Shown here piece after piece: positions 33,461-39,547 of a DNA stretch of 39,547 nucleotides. The notes under the pieces were generated by a model. The model saw only the letters and a list, made by a program, of their open reading frames with translations. It did no database searches and was not told where the DNA came from. Position numbers and translations under genes: made by a program. Source of the DNA: Dokdonia sp. Lineage in GTDB: Bacteria > Bacteroidota > Bacteroidia > Flavobacteriales > Flavobacteriaceae. The stretch's first letter is position 1. Each line of letters opens with the position of its first letter. The DNA is taken from NCBI GenBank assembly GCA_020628615.1, contig JAHDEV010000009.1, positions 1-39,547 of the forward strand. The letters are read 5' to 3'.

Positions 33461-35668
33461 ATGTCAGGCCCTTCTACTTTATATCCAAAAAAAATAGACC
33501 TTACTAATTGTGATAAGGAGCCTATACATTTACTAGGTCAAGTACAATCACACGCTTATCTTTTTGTACTAGAAGCTCTTACATTACAAATGCTGCGTGT
33601 TTCTGAAAATGTATTTGATTTGCTTTCGCGAAAGCGTGAAGACATTTATAAAATCACACTTGAAGATATATTTGGATCAAGTGCTGGCACTATTAATACT
33701 CATATTGCAGGTAAAAATACCCAGACTATTGAAGTCGGAGTTAAAGAGAAGAGGTATGTAGTAATTACTCATTACAAAGAAGACCTTATTTATATAGAGC
33801 TAGAACCTATAGTAGCCCAAGTAGAGGCTCATATAATGCAGCGACAGCTTTCAGATATTATTACAGATCTCAATCAAGCTATTACAGTGAGCGGGATGTG
33901 TGATAAGACGGCAGATCTTATAAAAGAGTTTACTGGATACGACCGGGTAATGGTTTATAAATTTGACCAAAATTGGAACGGGACCATCATCTCTGAGTCT
34001 CGTGATGTAGCGCTAGAAAGTTGGCTAGGGATGCATTACCCTGCTACAGATATCCCGCAGCAGGCTCGTAAAAGTTTCTTAAAGCAAGGGGTGCGCATCA
34101 TTGCAGATGTAAAATCTAAGACATCTGCCATATTTCCGGAGCTTAACGAGCAGGGGCAACCATTAGACCTCACGCGTTGCGAGTCTAGAGCGTCTTCTCC
34201 TATACACATAGAGTATCTAGAGAATATGAAAGTAGGAGCTACTCTTACTGCAGCTATTGTAAGTAATGGGACTTTATGGGGGCTTATAGCTTGTCACCAT
34301 TACAGCCCTAAGTTTACAAATTATTACCAGCGGCAAACAGTAAAATTTTTGACTCAAGTTTTTTCTACGCAGCTTACATTACGTTCTTCAAACGAGGTTC
34401 TTGCTCGTATTAATGCTACCACAGCAAGTCGAGCAAAACTTGTTGAACAAATGAGCAATGAGTGGGACGTACAGGGAGGTTTAACAAAAAAACCTACATC
34501 TATGCTTACTATTACAGAGGCTACAGGTGGAGCTGTATTTTTAGAAAATAAAATTTCTACAGTAGGAGATACTCCTAGTAAAAAAGATATAAAAAATATC
34601 ATAGACTGGATATTCACAACACAACTAGGTAGTACATATGCAACTCAAAATCTTGCCAAGGTATATGGGAAAGGTGAGGCCTTTGCCAATATAGCTTCTG
34701 GCGTGTTATGTGTTTTTATTGCAAAAGGACAAAAGGACTGTTTACTTTGGTTTAAGCCAGAACTAAAACAAGTAATATCTTGGGGTGGAAATCCAGAAAA
34801 GGCCGTTGCCGAAAAGAATAAGCGATTAAGCCCGCGTAAATCCTTTGAAAAATGGAATCAAGAGCAGCTGCTCACTTCATTACCTTGGAAAGACTACGAG
34901 ATAGCCTCTGCTCAAGCGCTTAAAACCAGTATTTCTAATATCATTATAAGCAGATATCAAGAAGTAAAAGAACTCAATGATAAGTTAAAAGAGGCTTATA
35001 AAGAGCTAGAGTCTTTTAGTTATAGCGTCTCTCACGACTTAAGATCGCCACTAAGAGGTATAGATGGATTTGCACAAATAATTAAAGAGGATTACTTTGA
35101 TACCCTAGACGATTATGGTAAGAATGCCATACAGACTATTATAGACTCTACAAGTAAGATGAACACACTTATAGATGACATACTTGCTTTCTCTGGTATA
35201 GGGAAGGATCAAACAGCTATGGGAGTTTTTGATATGCAAGAACTGGTAAATGAGGTAGTACAATTTTTACAGCTTGAAAAAAAATACAACAACACCATCG
35301 TAAAGGTAGAAGCAGATTTGCCTAAAGCATATGGAGATAGGGGTATGATTTTTCAACTATTAAATAATCTTATAGGTAATGCCTTAAAGTATAGTCATAT
35401 GGTAAAAAAACCTTCTGTGCATATCGGGGTGTTAAAAGATAAATCACCAGCAGTCTACTATGTGCGTGATAATGGTATAGGCTTTAATGAAGATCATAAA
35501 GAAAAAATCTTTGGGGTTTTTAATAGACTTGTAAAGGATGAATTTGAGGGATCTGGTATAGGCCTAGCAATAGCACAGCGCGTCGTAGATAAGCACAAGG
35601 GAACTATCTGGGCCGAGGGAAAGATAGATCACGGTGCAACATTTTATTTTCAACTCCCTATTAGATAA
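33461..35668 (+). CDS. Bacteriophytochrome sensor histidine kinase
   Basis: This red/far-red photoreceptor kinase has 735 residues. PAS (about 15-115): C17 in TNCDKEPIH matches the biliverdin-binding cysteine of bacteriophytochromes. The following GSIQPHG motif is changed to GQVQSHA (26-32). GAF (about 130-310): PATDIP (194-199), equivalent to PASDIP with D197, and CHH (278-280), whose histidine normally contacts the chromophore. PHY (about 330-510): the tongue motifs WGG (441-443) and PRxSF (458-462) are intact. Then a HisKA helix with H525 (SHDLRSPL), N-box N637, DNGIGF (670-675) and GSGIGLA (697-703). It lacks membrane spans. It lies between the CheB/CheR hybrid and two receivers, with heme oxygenase further down. 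Biliverdin binding is predicted from these residues. Confidence 0.95.
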   Translation: MSGPSTLYPKKIDLTNCDKEPIHLLGQVQSHAYLFVLEALTLQMLRVSENVFDLLSRKREDIYKITLEDIFGSSAGTINTHIAGKNTQTIEVGVKEKRYVVITHYKEDLIYIELEPIVAQVEAHIMQRQLSDIITDLNQAITVSGMCDKTADLIKEFTGYDRVMVYKFDQNWNGTIISESRDVALESWLGMHYPATDIPQQARKSFLKQGVRIIADVKSKTSAIFPELNEQGQPLDLTRCESRASSPIHIEYLENMKVGATLTAAIVSNGTLWGLIACHHYSPKFTNYYQRQTVKFLTQVFSTQLTLRSSNEVLARINATTASRAKLVEQMSNEWDVQGGLTKKPTSMLTITEATGGAVFLENKISTVGDTPSKKDIKNIIDWIFTTQLGSTYATQNLAKVYGKGEAFANIASGVLCVFIAKGQKDCLLWFKPELKQVISWGGNPEKAVAEKNKRLSPRKSFEKWNQEQLLTSLPWKDYEIASAQALKTSISNIIISRYQEVKELNDKLKEAYKELESFSYSVSHDLRSPLRGIDGFAQIIKEDYFDTLDDYGKNAIQTIIDSTSKMNTLIDDILAFSGIGKDQTAMGVFDMQELVNEVVQFLQLEKKYNNTIVKVEADLPKAYGDRGMIFQLLNNLIGNALKYSHMVKKPSVHIGVLKDKSPAVYYVRDNGIGFNEDHKEKIFGVFNRLVKDEFEGSGIGLAIAQRVVDKHKGTIWAEGKIDHGATFYFQLPIR
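33622..33635. repeat. Iterated palindrome, copy 10 (in the bacteriophytochrome gene)
   Basis: This is a 14-base palindrome GCTTTCGCGAAAGC, read as L-L-S-R-K-R at about residues 54-59 in the PAS domain, the same frame as copy 9. Confidence 0.9.
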
Positions 35669-36075
35669 TGAAAGGATTTATAGTTTCTGTAGAAGATAAT
35701 GCAAATGATTGTGCCTTAATGAGACGCATTTTTGAGCGTGAGATGCCCTTAGTAAAAATTCATATTATAGAAGACTCTCTCAAAGCGCTAGCTTATTTTC
35801 AAGAGTTTAAGGATACCAAAAACATACCTGATTTTATACTCTTAGATATAAAAATGCCTAAATTAGATGGACTAAGCTTACTAAAAGAGATTAGAAAAAT
35901 AGCGCTTTTTACAAATTCACCTATTGTGATTATGAGCTCTTCAGATCAGCTTAGTGATAGAGATAAAGCGTATGCTTATGGCGCAAATAGTTATCTGGAG
36001 AAACCTAAAAGTTATACAGAGTTAAAAGAAATCTTGCCGGCAATCTCAAATTACTGGTTAACCCTAAATAAATAG
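35668..36075 (+). CDS. Single-domain response regulator (Rcp1-like)
   Basis: This 135-residue protein is a stand-alone REC domain with no output domain. Phosphorylation pocket: E9/D10, phospho-acceptor D60 in LLDIKMP, S90/S91 in VIMSSSD and K112 in LEKPK. It resembles the short receivers that partner cyanobacterial and bacterial phytochrome kinases (Rcp1 type). Its ATG overlaps the stop of the phytochrome gene by one base (TAATG), so it is very likely the cognate receiver. Possible output is by protein-protein interaction or by feeding a phosphorelay; the receiver has no partner domain of its own. Confidence 0.93.
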   Translation: MKGFIVSVEDNANDCALMRRIFEREMPLVKIHIIEDSLKALAYFQEFKDTKNIPDFILLDIKMPKLDGLSLLKEIRKIALFTNSPIVIMSSSDQLSDRDKAYAYGANSYLEKPKSYTELKEILPAISNYWLTLNK

Positions 36076-36077
36076 AT

Positions 36078-36623
36078 ATGGCAACAGAAGTACATATATT
36101 ACTAGTAGAAGATACAGACTCTGATGCTGCTCTTATCACTAGACAAATACACAAATTAGATAAAAATTATAAAGTTCAAGTAGTAGATAATCTGTCTGAT
36201 TTAGAGGTTGCTATAAAAACTTTTAACCCTCAACTCATAATTTCTGATTATAACTTACCAACTTGTACGGGTATGGAGGTACTAGAGCTATCTAGAGATA
36301 AATCGCCCACAGCTGTATTCTTATTTGTAACAGGTACTCTACAAGATGAGGAACTAGCAGCAGAGACCATTTTAAATGGTGCAGATGGCTTTATACTAAA
36401 AAAGCATATAAACGTACTGGCGCCTAAGCTATCACCTTATATAGATAAAATAAAAAATAGGCCTATAATTGTTCAGAATACAAGAAACAGAATAAAGCAG
36501 AGTACAGATCTTGTTAATGACATTAAAGATTATATGGATGATATAAATAAAGAAAATATCTCTCATCAAGAGCGTATTGCCAAAATAAGAGAACACCTAG
36601 AAAAAATTAAAAAATCCCTATGA
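36078..36623 (+). CDS. Response regulator with C-terminal helical extension
   Basis: The 181-residue protein has an N-terminal REC domain (about 5-128) with E11/D12 in LLVEDTD, phospho-acceptor D57 in IISDYNLP, T85 in FVTGT and K108/K109. A charged helical extension (about 132-181) predicted to be coiled-coil-like (VNDIKDYMDDINKE, ERIAKIREHLEKIKKS) has no DNA-binding motif that I recognise. It starts two bases after the first receiver and overlaps the heme oxygenase start by four bases. It may be the receiver of the CheB-CheR hybrid kinase, but cross-pairing cannot be read from sequence. Confidence 0.9.
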   Translation: MATEVHILLVEDTDSDAALITRQIHKLDKNYKVQVVDNLSDLEVAIKTFNPQLIISDYNLPTCTGMEVLELSRDKSPTAVFLFVTGTLQDEELAAETILNGADGFILKKHINVLAPKLSPYIDKIKNRPIIVQNTRNRIKQSTDLVNDIKDYMDDINKENISHQERIAKIREHLEKIKKSL

Positions 36624-37195
36624 TATTAGAACATCTTAAAGAAAAAACTAAAGCCATACACGATGAGGTTGAGGAAGATAACCTTACGGGCTTTATAATG
36701 GATGGCAGTATAAATCAAGCGCAATATGAAGAGCTCTTGAGACAGAACTTTTCTGTTTACAAAGCGGTTGAAGATTTTATAAACGCACGTTATGATAACT
36801 TACCAGACGAACTCAAGCCGTTTGCTGGTTATCAAAAAACCAATGCACTAGCAAAGGATATAGCTGGTTTTTCTAACTTTCCATTACCACAACCTACTTC
36901 TCTGACAGGCCCTCGGGACTTAGGTACGCTAGTAGGGGCTCTATATGTGATAGAGGGGTCTATGATGGGAGGTATGATGATGAGTAAAAAACTACAATCT
37001 TGTGAGAAGTTGTCACATATAGAAGCACATTACTTTTATAACACAGACACAAAAGCAGCTGCTGCGAGATGGAAATCATTTAAAAATGCCGTGCAAAGTT
37101 ATCAGTTTACAAATAATGATGTAGAAAAGGCTACAGCTAGTGCCATTCATATTTTTGAACACTTTAAAAAGGCTTATAAAAAGCCCACAATGTAG
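36620..37195 (+). CDS. Biliverdin-producing heme oxygenase
   Basis: This 191-residue cytosolic enzyme degrades heme to biliverdin, CO and iron using reducing equivalents. The proximal heme ligand is H14 in KAIHDEVE. The distal helix motif ALYVIEGSMMGG (107-118) with flexible glycines matches BphO/HmuO-type enzymes. The overlap with the upstream receiver (ATGA at 36620-36623) places it in the phytochrome operon, where it would supply the chromophore for the photoreceptor, the classic bphO-bphP pairing. Iron acquisition is the alternative role, but no heme-uptake gene is nearby. Confidence 0.93.
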   Translation: MILEHLKEKTKAIHDEVEEDNLTGFIMDGSINQAQYEELLRQNFSVYKAVEDFINARYDNLPDELKPFAGYQKTNALAKDIAGFSNFPLPQPTSLTGPRDLGTLVGALYVIEGSMMGGMMMSKKLQSCEKLSHIEAHYFYNTDTKAAAARWKSFKNAVQSYQFTNNDVEKATASAIHIFEHFKKAYKKPTM

Positions 37196-37239
37196 TATCA
37201 CTTCATATCATTACTACGATTTACTTTTTATAGAGACTT

Positions 37240-38256
37240 ATGAAATCTTACAAACTTAAAATAGAACAGGTAGATGACTTTGTGCCTGAGATTGCAGGGG
37301 CATTTGGCGTGAATTTTACAAATAGTTTTGGAGAGTTTGCAGTAAAAGTACCATCGCACATAGGTACTGGAGAGATAAAGGGTATTAATTTCCCTAACGG
37401 TATAGGTTTACATATCATAAACTGCGATATGCAAGATGATACCGAGTTCTATTTTGAAAATAATGGTATAAACTCTCTCAGGTTCATATACTGTATGAAA
37501 GGGGAGATTGCTCATAGGTTTTCTTCTAGCGAAGAAGAGATTGCCATACGTCGCGCAGAGCATCTTATTGCCGCACCTATTTATGAGGAAGACCAAATTT
37601 ATATTATAAAAAAAGATAGCCCTGCCATTATTTGTTATCTAGAGATAAATAAAGTTAAGTTTCAAGAGCAATTGTCATATGACCTTAATAAGATAGATGC
37701 AGCTTATTATCCACTTTTTGCAGATGTAAACGGATTAACTCAAATTGCTCATAAAGGCTATTACAGTCTTCAAATTTCTGATATCATAGATAGTATTCTC
37801 AATAATGAAGATCAAGGTCTGGTTCGTACTAATTACCTAGGCGCAAAGGCGCTTGAGTGTACTTCACTTATGCTCAAACTGTATAAGGAGGACTCTCTAG
37901 AAGGTAATAAACGTACCACATTAAGATTATCAGATATGGATACTGTGGTTGCTGCTGTAAACTACATAGAAAACAACATTTCAAAACTTGAGACCATACC
38001 AGAAATTGCCGAAGCTGTGGGTATAGAGGCTTACAGATTACAAGATGGCTTTAAGCGCAATTATGGGATGACCGTAAATGACTATATAAAAGAGTATCGA
38101 TTAAAGCGAGCCTTAACTATGCTCACCTCAGAAGGTAAGAATGTCTCTGAGGTAGTATATGCACTTGGACTATCTAGTAGGAGCTACTTTTCAAAAATTT
38201 TTAAAGAAAAGTACGGCATTCCTCCTTCTTCATTGCGCAAGGTGCCAGAGCATTAA
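37240..38256 (+). CDS. AraC-family transcriptional regulator
   Basis: The 338-residue protein has an unrecognised N-terminal sensing half (about 1-225) and a C-terminal AraC double helix-turn-helix (about 240-336): LETIPEIAEAVGIEAYRLQDGFK, then KEYRLKRALTML and the second HTH NVSEVVYALGLSSRSYFSKIF with the closing KEKYGIPPSSLRK. N-terminal segments (HIINCDMQDDTEFYFEN, IRRAEHLIAAP) recall cupin-like ligand-binding folds of PchR-type regulators, which is weak. It lies 44 bases after heme oxygenase without a clear own promoter, so it may belong to the light operon and could be its transcriptional output or autoregulator. It lacks a REC domain. The stop overlaps the convergent ABM gene by four bases. 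Confidence 0.9.
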   Translation: MKSYKLKIEQVDDFVPEIAGAFGVNFTNSFGEFAVKVPSHIGTGEIKGINFPNGIGLHIINCDMQDDTEFYFENNGINSLRFIYCMKGEIAHRFSSSEEEIAIRRAEHLIAAPIYEEDQIYIIKKDSPAIICYLEINKVKFQEQLSYDLNKIDAAYYPLFADVNGLTQIAHKGYYSLQISDIIDSILNNEDQGLVRTNYLGAKALECTSLMLKLYKEDSLEGNKRTTLRLSDMDTVVAAVNYIENNISKLETIPEIAEAVGIEAYRLQDGFKRNYGMTVNDYIKEYRLKRALTMLTSEGKNVSEVVYALGLSSRSYFSKIFKEKYGIPPSSLRKVPEH

Positions 38257-38549
38257 TTTTGTTTGTCAAGAGAGTTTGTACTCCAGGCTTCTGGTTTTCC
38301 AGAAAATTTTGGTTTTGTGTTTGCCCATATGCCTTTAAAGAGATCTGAGTTGCGGTAACCTTGAAGATCCTCGTTAGATTCCCAGTGGCTGTGTGTAAAG
38401 AAGATAGTGGGATCTTCGGCATCTTGAAGTAGTTCTAAGTAGAGACAACCTTTAAAAGCACGTATGTCACTTTTTACCTTTTCAAAATTGTTTAAAAAAG
38501 AGGGTATCTCGCTTTCGCGAAAGCGTAATTTTACCAGTCTTATTATCAT
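38253..38549 (-). CDS. Antibiotic biosynthesis monooxygenase (ABM) fold protein
   Basis: This 98-residue dimeric alpha+beta-barrel-type protein is of the ABM/quinol monooxygenase family. Supporting segments are IIRLVKLRFRESEIPSFLNNF at the N-terminus, KSDIRAFKGCLYLELLQD and the strand-helix FFTHSHWESNEDLQGYRNSDLF around residues 50-72. Catalytic residues are not strongly conserved in the family, so the substrate is unknown. The ATG overlaps the stop of the upstream adenosyltransferase gene by four bases (ATGA), so the two are translationally coupled. A palindrome copy in its 5' part encodes LRFRES. It is convergent with the AraC gene, with a 4-base overlap of stop codons. Confidence 0.85.
   Translation of the reverse strand: MIIRLVKLRFRESEIPSFLNNFEKVKSDIRAFKGCLYLELLQDAEDPTIFFTHSHWESNEDLQGYRNSDLFKGIWANTKPKFSGKPEAWSTNSLDKQN
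38510..38525. repeat. Iterated palindrome, copy 11 (in the ABM-fold gene)
   Basis: This is a 16-base palindrome CGCTTTCGCGAAAGCG in the minus-strand ABM gene, read as R-F-R-E-S, the same frame as copies 3 and 4. Confidence 0.9.
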
Positions 38550-39382
38550 TTATCTGTAAAATTTATCATTACCGTATCTCTATAATTGAGGCCAAAGAGA
38601 CTAGCAGCACTTCCTACCGTACTAGGATTACTTTTGTAAATGGCAAGCTCTATGTAACCACCAGAGTTAAAAACGGCTAGTTTCTTACCTTCCTCTTCTC
38701 GCTTAGACTTTTCTATGTCAAAGTTTATAGCATCGCTATACTGCTTATAGATTTTTGTGATATCTGCACCACGTGCTTCAAGTCTAAAGCTGCGACCTTT
38801 GCCCACTTCGTCAAATAGTTTTTTAGTAATGTTACTTACCACATTACCATAATTATCTATGTAAATGACGTTGCCAGATATCTGGTTGCGAGCCGTGTTT
38901 ATAACAGGTGCGATACCTGTAAGTTGTCTTATATTATCTATGTTTTTACCTATCACACCAAGGGTGCCGCCGCGTGCGATATGGCAGGCTGTCTTTACAA
39001 ACACATCTAGTACAGTAAAGTTAGTAAGAGTACGGTCGTGTATGTTTATCTCTACTTTTTCTTCTGGCACAATATCTTTTGTGAGTAGGGATATGATACC
39101 ATTATTTGCACATATAAAATAATGGCCATCTAGTTTTACGGCTATGTGGTTTGTTTCTGGTGTAAGCTCGCTATCTACACCTATAACGTGTATGGACCCT
39201 TTCGGGAAATTTTGATACGCATTTTGAATAATGTATGCTGCTTCCATAAGATGAAAAGGCGATACAGAGTGCGATATATCTACAATACGCACATCTTCTA
39301 GCTCTGAGTAAATCGCTCCTTTTACGGCTCCTGCAAAAGGATCTTTCTCGCCATAGTCTGTTGTAAGAGTGATTAATTTCAT
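38546..39382 (-). CDS. SAM hydroxide adenosyltransferase / SAM hydrolase family (DUF62)
   Basis: This 278-residue protein belongs to the family that converts S-adenosylmethionine plus water or hydroxide to adenosine and methionine; fluorinase and chlorinase are relatives. It has the N-terminal TLTTDYGEKDPFAGAVKG (6-22) with D9 and D14, VDISHSVSPFHLMEAAYI (from 34), GVDSEL (68-73), the middle ICANNGIISLL and the C-terminal strand IDNYGNVVSNIT. The halogen-specific loop of fluorinase is not apparent, so a hydrolase role is more likely. It overlaps the ABM gene by four bases. No phoH or other expected partner is visible before the window end. Confidence 0.9.
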   Translation of the reverse strand: MKLITLTTDYGEKDPFAGAVKGAIYSELEDVRIVDISHSVSPFHLMEAAYIIQNAYQNFPKGSIHVIGVDSELTPETNHIAVKLDGHYFICANNGIISLLTKDIVPEEKVEINIHDRTLTNFTVLDVFVKTACHIARGGTLGVIGKNIDNIRQLTGIAPVINTARNQISGNVIYIDNYGNVVSNITKKLFDEVGKGRSFRLEARGADITKIYKQYSDAINFDIEKSKREEEGKKLAVFNSGGYIELAIYKSNPSTVGSAASLFGLNYRDTVMINFTDK

Positions 39383-39519
39383 ATAAAGTACTGTGCTTTG
39401 TTTTCTTAAAGAGTTACTTGTTTAAAATAGTTATAAACCATCATTGTTTATTATTTAATCGTTAACAGGGTGTTGAACTCGTGTTTTACTGATTAAAAAA
39501 GACGTATTTTAGTAGTAAA

Positions 39520-39527
39520 CAAAGCTA
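39520..39527 (-). promoter_or_regulatory. Predicted -7 element for the SAM hydrolase-ABM operon
   Basis: CAAAGCTA reads TAGCTTTG on the minus strand, a perfect TAnnTTTG box. The matching -33 box would start exactly at base 39547 and run past the window end (base 39547 is c, as the -33 consensus CAAA on the plus strand requires). The resulting leader would be about 130 bases. Confidence 0.45.
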
Positions 39528-39547
39528 AAATATTTTACGGACGTAAC

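Noticed and set aside
4297-38525. The iterated palindrome as parS sites (TGTTTCACGTGAAACA type)
   Set aside because: The two share TTTC/GAAA arms, but the spacing and centre differ (CG-CG core instead of ACGT), and a copy every few kilobases is far too dense for parS.
1-39547. CRISPR array, insertion sequence, prophage or secretion/toxin cluster
   Set aside because: I looked for direct repeats with regular spacers, transposase or phage gene signatures and saw none; the only repeat is the palindrome with irregular spacing.

Overview
The window comes from the chromosome of an AT-rich marine-type member of the Bacteroidota, most likely Flavobacteriaceae. The evidence is promoters of the TTTG-N19-TAnnTTTG type, few Shine-Dalgarno sequences except before rpsU, and RpoB, RecQ, TatC, DUF3467 and helix-hairpin-helix proteins of flavobacterial character. 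A genus such as Dokdonia is only a guess. Most of the window is core chromosome. I see no insertion sequence, prophage, CRISPR array or plasmid gene, and no gene-free stretch longer than 300 bases.

Layout. 1-1593 (minus): a LytS-type histidine kinase and its LytTR response regulator, the latter cut by the window edge. 1805-2182 (plus): a short MotA/TolQ/ExbB-like membrane protein. 6154-2184 (minus): an envelope cluster, kdsD - tatC - carboxymuconolactone decarboxylase-like - lptB - PAP2 phosphatase. 6240-8435 (plus): recQ, divergent from kdsD. 8544-13708 (plus): a PspC-like protein overlapping a K+ channel, an alanine/Na+ symporter, a helix-hairpin-helix protein and an acyl-CoA dehydrogenase. 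13792-15410 (plus): rpsU with an exceptionally strong Shine-Dalgarno, a Xer recombinase and hpf. 15521-29590 (plus): the translation/transcription supercluster tRNA-Thr(TGT), Tyr(GTA), Gly(TCC), Thr(GGT), tuf, tRNA-Trp, secE, nusG, rplKAJL, rpoBC and a DUF3467 gene. 29860-38256 (plus): a tightly packed light-sensing cluster made of a CheB-CheR-PAS-histidine kinase hybrid, a bacteriophytochrome histidine kinase, two REC-domain proteins, a biliverdin-forming heme oxygenase and an AraC-type regulator. 39382-38253 (minus): a SAM-hydroxide adenosyltransferase family protein overlapping an antibiotic-biosynthesis-monooxygenase fold protein.

The phytochrome cluster looks self-contained: heme oxygenase would supply biliverdin, the phytochrome has the N-terminal chromophore cysteine, and two receivers can take phosphate from two kinases in the same operon. 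The CheB-CheR hybrid keeps the CheB catalytic triad and a CheR methyltransferase domain although no chemotaxis gene is nearby.

The most unusual feature at sequence scale is an iterated palindrome with core CTTTCGCGAAAG (best form TACGCTTTCGCGAAAGCGTA). It occurs 11 times, six between genes and five inside coding sequences, where it is read in two frames (F-R-E-S or L-S-R-K). None of the named feature classes explains it. Other points worth a second look are the rpsU Shine-Dalgarno, RecQ without its zinc cysteines, a terminator-like hairpin inside the start of the helix-hairpin-helix gene, and an E. coli-like tRNA-tuf gene order.
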